The notes: a model not told the origin generated them from the sequence alone. A stretch of DNA of 12,843 nt from JBBKWX01 sp037969175 (GCA_037969175.1 JBBKWX010000209.1:1-12843), one strand, 5' to 3'; positions 6,782-12,843 are shown, numbered from the stretch's first letter. A program made the numbers and translations.

Positions 6782-7255
6782 TTAGACTTTCTGTAGTATA
6801 AGTGAATTGGGTTTAGGTTTACAAATAGTGTGGACCTCTTTCCGAAATAATATTACAGTTTGTTCTAATGTCAAACTAAGTTTTTTGCATATTTCATTGA
6901 TGGTCACGTTTTCACATAAGTACATATGTAAAAGGGGAGTGTTTCGGAATATACTCAAAGTTGGAATTTTTGTAATTTTCCCTTCAAGTTCTTCACGCGC
7001 TGTTTGCATAGTTAGTTTGATAAGTGTTGCAAATAAACAATTTGCATGTGTGCGTGCAATATCCTGTTGTTGGGCTTTGTAAAAGGTGTTGATGAATATT
7101 TGTTCGGCTTCACTTTGGGTTGGTGAAATTTCTATTGCAAAACCATATAGCATTCGGCTATATGTATTATACATATTATCAAATGTGTTTAGTGATTGCG
7201 CTTGCATGATTGAATTATTTTTAAGTAGAAAATCGGAAGAAATGGGAAGTCTCAT
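6782..7255 (-). CDS. Short, divergent ECF-type sigma-factor-like protein
   Basis: A 157-residue protein. Residues about 25-65 (FDNMYNTYSRMLYGFAIEISPTQSEAEQIFINTFYKAQQQ) follow the pattern of sigma-70 region 2, and residues about 108-148 (LLHMYLCENVTINEICKKLSLTLEQTVILF...) follow a region-4 helix-turn-helix. The linker is short, and the aromatic and acidic residues of region 2 that melt the -10 box are poorly kept, so it may be a degenerate sigma factor or a sigma-like regulator. There are two start choices. ATG 7255 has GGAGG only 2 nt away, which is too close for an ideal site; ATG 7207 gives 141 residues and has no Shine-Dalgarno sequence. A long hairpin covers the first ATG and its GGAGG (7229-7268). 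The gene stands alone and has its own terminator. Confidence 0.7.
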   Translation of the reverse strand: MRLPISSDFLLKNNSIMQAQSLNTFDNMYNTYSRMLYGFAIEISPTQSEAEQIFINTFYKAQQQDIARTHANCLFATLIKLTMQTAREELEGKITKIPTLSIFRNTPLLHMYLCENVTINEICKKLSLTLEQTVILFRKEVHTICKPKPNSLILQKV

Positions 7256-7268
7256 CTCCTCCGATTTT
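7229..7268 (-). promoter_or_regulatory. Long hairpin over the start of the sigma-like gene
   Basis: Two 16-base arms, 7229-7244 and 7253-7268, are separated by 8 bases. In minus-strand RNA every position pairs: 14 Watson-Crick pairs and two G-U. In plus-strand RNA the same two positions would be A-C mismatches. The stem buries GGAGGAG and the first AUG. It could be a translational on/off switch, or at DNA level a near-palindromic operator. Confidence 0.6.
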
Positions 7269-7557
7269 TAATTAAGAAAAATGTAAAACTATTCATATTA
7301 AAATTTCAATTCGTTTTTCTTTTTTCCGACTGCCTTTACCAATTGTGTTTCCGGTTCTTTAGAAACTCATTCAAACACTTTAACTATAGGTGCTGATATT
7401 TTTCTGGAAAAGGACGATATCTGCAGAATTTATTAATGTTTAGCACAAGGGTGTGATACCAATGGTAAAGCCTCTTAATATTCCCGATGCTATTTTTAAC
7501 CTGTTCTGATAACTAATGATATTGCGAGTGTTTTGAAATATCATTATAATTTGATTA
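7269..7557. other. Intergenic region with hairpin behind the lmo0937-type gene
   Basis: TAATGATATT (7514-7523) and AATATCATTA (7537-7546) form a perfect 10-bp inverted repeat with a 13-nt loop, 12 bases past the stop at 7558. It is AU-rich and lacks a T-tract, so it is at best a weak terminator or RNA-end stabiliser. Upstream of the sigma-like gene, TAGTTTTA near 7285-7292 is a possible -7 box. Nothing else is recognised. Confidence 0.4.
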
Positions 7558-7716
7558 TTAGAGTGGTCTTCTACCCTGAATGACTCTAAGGATAATTGCA
7601 ATAACTGCTATTACAAGAAGAATGTGTATTAGACCACCTCCAGCGTTATAGCCAACGAAACCAATCAACCATCCGATAATGAGGATTACTGCGATTATGT
7701 AAAGTAGATTTCCCAT
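7558..7716 (-). CDS. lmo0937 family small membrane protein
   Basis: A 52-residue protein, MGNLLYIIAVILIIGWLIG..., with two hydrophobic helices (residues about 4-22 and 29-43) joined by a glycine-rich turn (GYNAGGGLIH). It ends in the conserved basic tail RVIQGRRPL. This is the characteristic pattern of the lmo0937/DUF5670 family of tiny inner-membrane proteins. Their function is unknown, but they often accompany stress genes. The gene is short enough to escape ordinary ORF-length cut-offs. It follows the glycine-zipper gene by 108 bases with no terminator between, so it is probably co-transcribed from the direct-repeat promoters upstream of 8193. The ATG lies behind an A-rich leader (AAAATATCAAT) without a Shine-Dalgarno sequence. 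Confidence 0.9.
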   Translation of the reverse strand: MGNLLYIIAVILIIGWLIGFVGYNAGGGLIHILLVIAVIAIILRVIQGRRPL

Positions 7717-7824
7717 ATTGATATTTTTATGTTTTGTTTATAAATTATTTTGTTTGCATTTATAGTTGAATGGCATTTAGACTGATCCCATTTTTTGTTT
7801 AGGAAGTAATCTTTAACTATTAAT

Positions 7825-8193
7825 TTATTCGACTTTGTTGATTCGCCCATTATTTTTAAAGGTTCTTGAATCATTGTCATTACGCGCTTGAATTCCTCTA
7901 GTGGTTTGTCCATTTTTAAATCTTGTTTCATATAATTTAACACGTTCTTCGGGAATCCCGAAACCTGCCAAACCCCCGATTATTCCTCCTGTAATACCAC
8001 CCGCACATGCACCGACGATGCCTGCCGCAATGGGGCCTGATATGATTGAACCAAGTTCCGGAATATCCAAACTGGTTCCAAGAGCTAAAGCAATACCTGC
8101 AATTGCGCCAACAGTACTGCCGATGACAGAGCCTTTTCCTGCACCTTCTCGTGCTTTGGTCCTGATTTCAGTTTCATAGTGTGATTCTTGCAT
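7825..8193 (-). CDS. Glycine-zipper general-stress-like membrane protein
   Basis: A 122-residue protein. Residues 16-80 are a glycine- and alanine-rich hydrophobic region with GxxxG-type repeats (GKGSVIGSTVGAIAGIALALG, then GPIAAGIVGACAGGITGGIIGGLAG), expected to pack as two membrane helices. FGIPEERVKLYETRFKNGQ follows, the motif seen in general stress proteins of the YflT/GsiB-neighbour type. The end, GIQARNDNDSRTFKNNGR, resembles the usual GVxPRxDxDAxxFExxWR tail of such Bacteroidota proteins, so I judge the gene full length rather than frameshifted. It is preceded by three copies of the direct-repeat element and followed by the lmo0937-type gene. The nearest promoter (copy E) gives a 35-base leader. 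Role: probably envelope stress, not proven. Confidence 0.85.
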   Translation of the reverse strand: MQESHYETEIRTKAREGAGKGSVIGSTVGAIAGIALALGTSLDIPELGSIISGPIAAGIVGACAGGITGGIIGGLAGFGIPEERVKLYETRFKNGQTTRGIQARNDNDSRTFKNNGRINKVE

Positions 8194-8228
8194 GGGATTG
8201 CCGTTTTAATGGTATTAATTATTAGGAT

Positions 8229-8292
8229 TAAAGTTGACTATTTTAAATATGTAAAGTGTTATATAATTATGATAAAGAATTACATCATTTAG
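8229..8292 (-). promoter_or_regulatory. Direct-repeat promoter element, copy E (glycine-zipper gene)
   Basis: GTTATATAATTA begins at 8258 and ATTACATCATTT at 8279, 21 bp apart. At the 27-bp offset lies CAACTTTA (complement of 8229-8236), matching the A and TTT positions of the -7 box. The ATG of the glycine-zipper gene follows 35 bases later. Copies A and E also share ATTTAAA at the same offset inside the spacer. Confidence 0.65.
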
Positions 8293-8414
8293 ACATTATG
8301 TAGTAATATTTATCATTTTAACTGTTATTTTCTGTACTTGAATTGATTGATAATAAATAGGTAATCAGCTTGATTTGTAATAAAATTGAATGAGAACCCA
8401 TGTTTATGATAACT

Positions 8415-8449
8415 GTTACATTAATTTAATAAACCGTTACATAGCTTCG
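8415..8449 (-). promoter_or_regulatory. Direct-repeat element, copy F
   Basis: GTTACATTAATT begins at 8415 and GTTACATAGCTT at 8436, 21 bp apart. Both TGTAAC boxes are perfect, but the flanking ATT is shifted or lost and the expected -7 position (8386-8393) matches poorly. It may be a binding site without a promoter of its own, or a decayed copy. Confidence 0.5.
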
Positions 8450-8533
8450 CGAAAAATTAAGTAGTTGACAGATTGCATTTACTTTTCCTATCCGATATAT
8501 TATTTTGACCAATTGAAAATTAATTTTGTTATA

Positions 8534-8597
8534 CAATATTACATCCACATTGAGTTATCCATGTTACACAATTTTAGAAACATGTTACAAGATTCAC
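8534..8597 (-). promoter_or_regulatory. Direct-repeat promoter element, copy G
   Basis: GTTACACAATTT begins at 8563 and GTTACAAGATTC at 8584, 21 bp apart. TAATATTG (complement of 8534-8541) matches five of six TAnnTTTG positions at the standard offset. The nearest sizeable gene is 340 bases downstream, so this copy drives a long leader, a small RNA or the tiny frame at 8437-8478. Confidence 0.65.
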
Positions 8598-8677
8598 ACT
8601 ATTTTCAAGAAAGGTATTCCCCGCAGTCTTAATCGGATATTGGTAATAAGAATTGTTCAAATGGATGATTCGTAATA

Positions 8678-9607
8678 TCAGGACTGCATTTCGGAAGAAG
8701 GTTTTCGAATACGCTCGGCATCTTTGTCTTTTTCGATAAGCCCGGGATCTCCAAAGAGATAGAACCATTTCTTTTTGAAAGTTTTAGCCTTTATAACATC
8801 TTTCCATATATCGGCAAATTCATGGAAATTTATATAGATGGGATTAGCTTTATTGGTGATATTATGAGTCGTTCCATAGCGTACTTGTTCTTCCTCATTT
8901 TGAAACGTACCAAAAAGACGATCCCAGATTATAAATGTTGCCCCGTAGTTCTTGTTCATGTATTTTTCCTGCATCCCATGGTGAACACGATGATTGCTAG
9001 GTGTCGCAAATATGTATTCTACTAGTTTCGGTAGACGACCAATATATTCAGTGTGTACCCAGAATTGAAAGAGAACTGCTATTTGATTTACAATAAAAAT
9101 GATGATAGGGTGGAATCCAAGAAAACTGACAGGTATGAAAAATATTAGTTTGAGATGCTGAATCCAACTCAATCTGAATGATACACTCAGGTTATAATTT
9201 TCGCTTGTGTGATGCACCACATGAGTTGCCCACCAAAATCGGTGTGTATGAGAAACGCGATGTGCCCAGTAGCTGAGAAAATCAAATATTATATAGCATG
9301 GTATTAAGGTCCACCAGTTAAAATGCATTCTCCAGGGAGTAATATTATACGCCCAAATAAATATGTATAGCAGTATGAATTTTAATGCAAAGGCAATGAT
9401 AACATTACCAACTCCGACAAGAACAGATCCAATGGTTTCGTCTTTGGTATATAAACTCTTGTTTTGCCTGTATGAGATATACCACTCAAGAATTACAAAG
9501 AAAAATAGGAAGGGAGCTGCCCATATAATTATTTCGGGTGCATTATTGTGCAATTTCTCAATTTGGTCATAAGGAATTTTCGGGGCTCCAAAGAAATTTA
9601 ATATCAT
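8678..9607 (-). CDS. Sterol desaturase / fatty acid hydroxylase superfamily protein, alkylglycerol-monooxygenase-like
   Basis: A 309-residue membrane protein with hydrophobic segments near residues 26-43, 60-86, 100-114 and 155-182. The histidine clusters of the di-iron hydroxylase superfamily are complete: H116-RVS-H120, H129-VV-H132-H133 and H206-RV-H209-H210. The surrounding words HHTSENYNLS, FQFWVHTEYIG, TPSNHRVHHG and IIWDRLFGTF closely follow alkylglycerol monooxygenase (TMEM195-like) and its bacterial relatives. It therefore probably uses oxygen at a membrane di-iron site to hydroxylate or desaturate a lipid; the substrate is unknown. I chose ATG 9607 over the TTG at 9619. Promoter element copy H lies about 245 bases upstream of the ATG and faces this gene. 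Confidence 0.92.
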   Translation of the reverse strand: MILNFFGAPKIPYDQIEKLHNNAPEIIIWAAPFLFFFVILEWYISYRQNKSLYTKDETIGSVLVGVGNVIIAFALKFILLYIFIWAYNITPWRMHFNWWTLIPCYIIFDFLSYWAHRVSHTHRFWWATHVVHHTSENYNLSVSFRLSWIQHLKLIFFIPVSFLGFHPIIIFIVNQIAVLFQFWVHTEYIGRLPKLVEYIFATPSNHRVHHGMQEKYMNKNYGATFIIWDRLFGTFQNEEEQVRYGTTHNITNKANPIYINFHEFADIWKDVIKAKTFKKKWFYLFGDPGLIEKDKDAERIRKPSSEMQS

Positions 9608-10079
9608 AAGTAAATACAATTACATAAAATACGAAGCTATGCAGGTGGAATCATTTTTGATTTCAGCATGAACAGTGTTGTAATACATTGAAGGGATTTT
9701 GTTACCGTTATTTATTTCCGGCCTGATTAATTTTTAGTACGCCAACCGGGTCAAATATGTTGGCAAAAAATGCATGCTGTTATTCTAGACTTTAATTTTT
9801 GTCAAATTAATTTTATTTTATTTGGTTTAGTTTATAAAGATTAGTGTATGCGTTAATTTACACACTCTCGTTTTGATGTATGTTACACAATTTTAAAAAT
9901 AACTTACATGATTCAACCTTTTTACTTATTTGATTATTGAATAATTTCAAAAGACAAGGGTAAGTGTAAAACTGGTTGGAAACTAAATTTGATAGGTGAA
10001 TAGTTTCCGAAAAGGCAGTATTGGTAGTAAATTACTTCAAGATTACATTTGCAACGTATTGATTGATAACATCGTAGCT
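9608..10079. other. Intergenic region between MscS and desaturase-like genes
   Basis: This 472-base region holds element copy H (9853-9916) and a 6-bp inverted repeat, GCCAAC 9741-9746 with GTTGGC 9759-9764, inside the presumed long leader of the desaturase-like gene. No credible gene is present; a 13-codon frame (9734-9775) lacks support. No obvious terminator follows the MscS stop at 10080. Confidence 0.5.
9853..9916 (-). promoter_or_regulatory. Direct-repeat promoter element, copy H
   Basis: GTTACACAATTT begins at 9882 and CTTACATGATTC at 9903, 21 bp apart. TAAATTAA (complement of 9853-9860) at the standard offset keeps four of six -7 positions. It faces the desaturase-like gene across a leader of about 245 bases. 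Confidence 0.6.
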
Positions 10080-10973
10080 TCATTCTTCTTTCTTTAATAA
10101 GATAGGGATAGATTTTTCGCTACCATATAATTTTACTTCAGTAATATCTGCCGGCAGACTAAATCCATTTTCTACAACGGCATTTTTAACATTGGTTATA
10201 ACTGTGCTTTTGATCATAAGCGCTTGTTTCCTGTACTCAATAGTTTTAACCCAAAAGAATACCTTTAGATTAACGGTGCTTACGGCAAGCTCATCTGCCG
10301 TTACAAAAATTTCATGGTGTTCATCTTCAATTACACCATCTGTATTCCTAACCGTTTCTGAAATTAATTTTCGCGCGTCGTCGATATTGTCTTCATAAGC
10401 AATTCCGATCTTAAAATCCAATCTAAAAAAGCCATCTTCTGTATAGTTGTATACAGCCTTCTTGATTATATCGCTGTTGGGAATATAAACATCGCGCCCA
10501 TCAAATGTTTTTACTTTGGTATAACGAAATTCTAGCGATTTTACCTTTCCAAAGATCTCATCGACTTTAACAGTGTCATTCACATTAAAAGGTCGGCTGA
10601 ATGAAAGTATTACTCCCGATATAAAGTTTTCTCCTATGTCTTTAAACGCAAACCCAAGTATGAGAGCTGATGCACCTGCAGCCGTGAGAATTCCTGCAGC
10701 TATACCGCTAAGTCCGGCAGTATTCAATGCAAACATGATTATTAGGATGATCATGACAGCTTTAACAGCTTTTGACAAAAAATTTGTCATCAGTGGATCT
10801 TGCGATTTTTTTTCTATTGCCTTTTTAAAGATTTTGGTCAGATAGTTAGCCAGGATAATTCCGGTAGCTACAATTAAAATTGCAAGAATAATGTCGGGAA
10901 CATGTTTTATAAATTCATTCCAATTTTGCAGGAATGCATTTTGTAATTTAGCTATAACGGAATTTATATTCAT
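10080..10973 (-). CDS. MscS family mechanosensitive ion channel
   Basis: A 297-residue inner-membrane channel with three predicted transmembrane segments: about 25-45, 68-87 and 90-124. The pore helix TM3 reads ILTAAGASALILGFAFKDIGENFISGVIL, with the small-residue packing and the NF-SG ending of MscS. The beta domain follows (FGKVKSLEFRYTKVKTFDGRDVYIPNSDI, 141-169), then the alpha/beta cytoplasmic vestibule. The length is close to E. coli MscS (286). Such channels open on membrane tension and release solutes in hypo-osmotic shock. It is the last gene of an apparent DUF2254-MscS-MscS operon, 63 bases behind its paralogue. The two channels are clearly diverged, so this is not a recent duplication. 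An A-rich leader precedes the ATG. Confidence 0.95.
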   Translation of the reverse strand: MNINSVIAKLQNAFLQNWNEFIKHVPDIILAILIVATGIILANYLTKIFKKAIEKKSQDPLMTNFLSKAVKAVMIILIIMFALNTAGLSGIAAGILTAAGASALILGFAFKDIGENFISGVILSFSRPFNVNDTVKVDEIFGKVKSLEFRYTKVKTFDGRDVYIPNSDIIKKAVYNYTEDGFFRLDFKIGIAYEDNIDDARKLISETVRNTDGVIEDEHHEIFVTADELAVSTVNLKVFFWVKTIEYRKQALMIKSTVITNVKNAVVENGFSLPADITEVKLYGSEKSIPILLKKEE

Positions 10974-11036
10974 GTTCTTTTATTTTAGATCAGCCAACCT
11001 CTTAGTTGTTTTTACAGAATTGTTTTTTTTTATCTC

Positions 11037-11933
11037 TCATTTTTTGTCCGAAAAGTTCAAAGGCATTTCATTCAAAGGAGTTCCGCCTTTAATTCCAAAA
11101 TCCAAAGTTCGGATAGGAAAGGGTATAGTGATATCATTTTCATCAAAGGCATTTTTTATACAAATAATAGCTTCACTTCCCACTCGCCTCCACTCTGATT
11201 GCTCAACAGAACCAACCCATAAACGTATAATGAAATTGATAGAACTGGCACCAAACTCATCATAGTATAAAGTAGTTTCATCTTCTTCTGACAAACCTTT
11301 AATACCACTAACGGCTTCAAGAGCAATTTTTTGTACTTTTTCAAGGTCATCTCCGTAAGATACGCCTACAAGAATATCAAATCTGCGTTTTCCCAAGAGA
11401 GTGAAATTTTCAATCGGATTCTGAAACACTTCCTTATTAGGAATAATGACTATTTGTCCTTTGAACGTATGTATTACCGTATCCCTAAGATTAATTTCTT
11501 TCACCCTCCCCATGTAATCTTGAATTTTTACGATGTCATCGATGTTAATTGGTTTTCTGAATGAAATAAAAATACCCGAAATAAAATTTGCTGCTATATC
11601 TTGAAAAGCAAAAGCCAATGCCAATCCAATAATACCCGCTCCGGCCAAAATAGATGTTACAGCTTTATCGAGATGCAGGACACTAAGGGCAGCAAAGAGT
11701 ACAATACCGATGAAGAAAATATGAACTAATGATCCGAACAAGCTGTTCAGCGTTGTATTGTGGGAAACTTTGGTTATCATTTTGCTCGCAAACCTTTTTA
11801 ATATACGAGCCAGATATGAACCTAGAACTAGTATCAAAGATGCCAGTAAAATATTTGGAAGCAACTGTATTAACTCATGCATCCAAGCATTTAGTTTTTG
11901 AAGGATGAGATTGAAAGCATCGTTTATTTGCAT
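11037..11933 (-). CDS. MscS family mechanosensitive ion channel (paralogue)
   Basis: A 298-residue channel with transmembrane segments near 22-44, 67-86 and 92-124. TM3 contains ILAGAGIIGLALAFAFQDIAANFISGIFI, closer to the canonical MscS pore (GLALAFAFQD...NF-SG) than in the neighbouring paralogue. The beta domain includes MGRVKEINLRDTVIHTFKGQIVIIPN (141-166). The C-terminal vestibule ends in a polar tail. The ATG lies 17 bases after the DUF2254 stop codon, with GGAA about 10 bases upstream as a weak ribosome binding site, so the genes are probably translated from one message. Role: tension-gated solute release in osmotic downshock. Two MscS copies side by side may form channels with different thresholds; whether they can mix in one heptamer cannot be told from sequence. 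Confidence 0.95.
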   Translation of the reverse strand: MQINDAFNLILQKLNAWMHELIQLLPNILLASLILVLGSYLARILKRFASKMITKVSHNTTLNSLFGSLVHIFFIGIVLFAALSVLHLDKAVTSILAGAGIIGLALAFAFQDIAANFISGIFISFRKPINIDDIVKIQDYMGRVKEINLRDTVIHTFKGQIVIIPNKEVFQNPIENFTLLGKRRFDILVGVSYGDDLEKVQKIALEAVSGIKGLSEEDETTLYYDEFGASSINFIIRLWVGSVEQSEWRRVGSEAIICIKNAFDENDITIPFPIRTLDFGIKGGTPLNEMPLNFSDKK

Positions 11934-11950
11934 AGCGTTTCCATTTTAGA

Positions 11951-12843
11951 TTATGAACTTTGTAAATTTATTTTGAGATCAATTACTTTAATGAATTCAG
12001 AAACTATTTGATGGGGGGAAACGGTTTGTAGTTGTGTAAGCAAATGATGAATTTCACGTTGAACTATACGGTCGTCCATTCCATAATGCCAAACAGGCAA
12101 TAGGGTATCTTCAAATATATTTTCGAATGAGGGTTCTTTGGTGTTGATCCTTATTTTATTTTCTTTATTCTTAATGATATCATCAGGAAAATGTTGCATT
12201 CTGTATCGGTATAACTGGAACAGTGCCCTTAAACAAATTACCGCGGTGCCGGGATCGTTAATGCCCGGACTCATTGCTTTGATGGCGATCTCAGTCAGTT
12301 GGCGGAAACCATAAAGAAAATTATTTTCTATGTTTTCATTTTGATGCAAATACAGTGTAGCCAACAATTTGTCTTTAACTTCTGTTTTTAGCTGTTTGTT
12401 TATTTTGAAAATTGGATTTCCATCCAGGATAAATGTTCCTTTGGTAATTGGTATAGAGATCATACAATCATGCTTGTCGCATAATTTTATTAGCTCTGAT
12501 TTGTCAAAACCTTCATAGATCCCTGAAGATGATGATACAATTTCGAAATCGAATTCTAATGAATAATTTTGTGAAGGCGCATTTTTCAGAGAGCAGGTAT
12601 GCTCTAATACTGTTGAAGTTTCTTTGTATATTTTTTGGATAATTACTTCATACTTTACTGCCTGGGTGATATAATGAAGAAAGTAAATAAATAGAAAAAT
12701 ATCAAAAATTGATACTAAGATTAATAAATAAATACTTATTGCCGGAATATAAATCCCGGAGTCTATATCCCGGATGGCGCTTAACAAGAAAAGTGCAAAA
12801 ATAATAGTGCCAATATATATACCCAATACGATCTGCTGAAAGC
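11951..12843 (-). CDS. DUF2254 membrane protein, 5' part beyond the window
   Basis: The visible 297 residues are the C-terminal part of a DUF2254 (predicted membrane) protein. They begin within the conserved FQQIVLGIYIGT and contain two transmembrane segments (about 8-25 and 33-57). The soluble domain has the family words SGIYEGFDKSELIKL, KGTFILDGNPIFKI and the strongly conserved AIKAMSPGINDPGTAVICL. The frame stays open to the window edge; a TTG at 12826 is an internal leucine, not a start, because the conserved motif runs through it. Family members are usually around 400 residues, so roughly 100-150 are missing. Function is unknown. Its position at the head of two MscS genes suggests a role in the osmotic or envelope response, perhaps modulating the channels (inference). 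Confidence 0.9.
   Translation of the reverse strand, partial: FQQIVLGIYIGTIIFALFLLSAIRDIDSGIYIPAISIYLLILVSIFDIFLFIYFLHYITQAVKYEVIIQKIYKETSTVLEHTCSLKNAPSQNYSLEFDFEIVSSSSGIYEGFDKSELIKLCDKHDCMISIPITKGTFILDGNPIFKINKQLKTEVKDKLLATLYLHQNENIENNFLYGFRQLTEIAIKAMSPGINDPGTAVICLRALFQLYRYRMQHFPDDIIKNKENKIRINTKEPSFENIFEDTLLPVWHYGMDDRIVQREIHHLLTQLQTVSPHQIVSEFIKVIDLKINLQSS

Larger units (their letters stand above)
8194..8677. other. Regulatory intergenic region with three promoter elements
   Basis: This 484-base stretch between the desaturase-like gene and the glycine-zipper gene carries element copies E, F and G, all facing the glycine-zipper gene. Between G and F lies a 13-codon minus-strand frame (8437-8478, MQSVNYLIFREAM) preceded by AGGAAAAG; its stop codon lies in the proximal-distal box of copy F. 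I do not call it a gene, but it is a candidate leader peptide. Confidence 0.5.

Noticed and set aside
7695..7943. 82-codon minus-strand frame overlapping the glycine-zipper and lmo0937-type genes
   Set aside because: It lies in another frame of a well-supported gene, has no family resemblance, and would overrun the lmo0937-type start. I also considered that it marks a frameshifted end of the glycine-zipper gene, but the in-frame tail fits the expected family tail.
8574..8768. 64-codon minus-strand frame at the end of the desaturase-like gene
   Set aside because: It overlaps the real gene in another frame, runs through promoter element G, and has no protein-like pattern.
63..9916. CRISPR array or mobile-element repeat as explanation for the recurrent motif
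   Set aside because: Copies are far apart, in intergenic promoter positions, with variable linkers, no terminal inverted repeats and no cas or transposase genes.
12826..12826. TTG as the start of the DUF2254 protein
   Set aside because: The conserved FQQIVLGIYIGT motif runs through this codon in frame to the window edge, so it is an internal leucine.

Overview
The window looks like part of the chromosome of a Bacteroidota bacterium, probably Chitinophagaceae-like. This is inferred from the AT-rich sequence, near absence of Shine-Dalgarno sequences, several TTG starts, a TAnnTTTG-type promoter element, and protein families that I know mainly from that group. I see no rRNA, tRNA, CRISPR array, insertion sequence or phage gene.

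Layout. The left end may hold the first codons of a minus-strand gene (1-22). Next, all on the minus strand, come a small cupin protein (200-640), an AraC-type regulator with a heavy-metal-domain-like N-terminus (730-1290) and a small conserved protein related to the eRF1-like 'translational machinery' family (1548-1922). The plus strand then carries a CsbD-like stress protein (2757-2942), a small two-helix membrane protein (3235-3429) and a lipoprotein (3533-4183) that ends in a clear terminator. Minus-strand genes fill the rest: a methyltransferase/UbiA prenyltransferase pair with a 4-bp overlap (6236 down to 4612); a short ECF-sigma-like protein with a strong hairpin at its start (7255 down to 6782); a glycine-zipper protein followed by an lmo0937-family membrane peptide (8193 down to 7558); an alkylglycerol-monooxygenase-like sterol desaturase family protein (9607 down to 8678); and an apparent operon of a DUF2254 membrane protein (cut by the right edge) and two MscS mechanosensitive channels (12843 down to 10080).

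Main discovery. Eight copies of one cis-element lie between the genes. Each is a direct repeat of GTTACAnnATT with exactly 21 bp between repeat starts. All are oriented consistently with the gene downstream: read in the direction of transcription, each is TGTAAC...TGTAAC. In most copies a TAnnTTTG-like -7 element begins exactly 27 bp after the start of the promoter-proximal TGTAAC, so that half-site sits where the -33 box should be. The copies precede the left-edge gene, the cupin, the eRF1-like gene, csbD, the glycine-zipper/lmo0937 pair (three copies in tandem) and the desaturase-like gene. This looks like a local stress or envelope regulon with a shared, apparently activator-dependent or alternative-sigma promoter. 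A 21-bp period suits a LytTR-type regulator, and TGTAAC also resembles ECF-sigma -35 boxes; the sequence alone does not decide between them.

Together the genes suggest envelope and osmotic/general stress physiology: CsbD, glycine-zipper and lmo0937 proteins, MscS channels, lipid-modifying enzymes and small membrane proteins.
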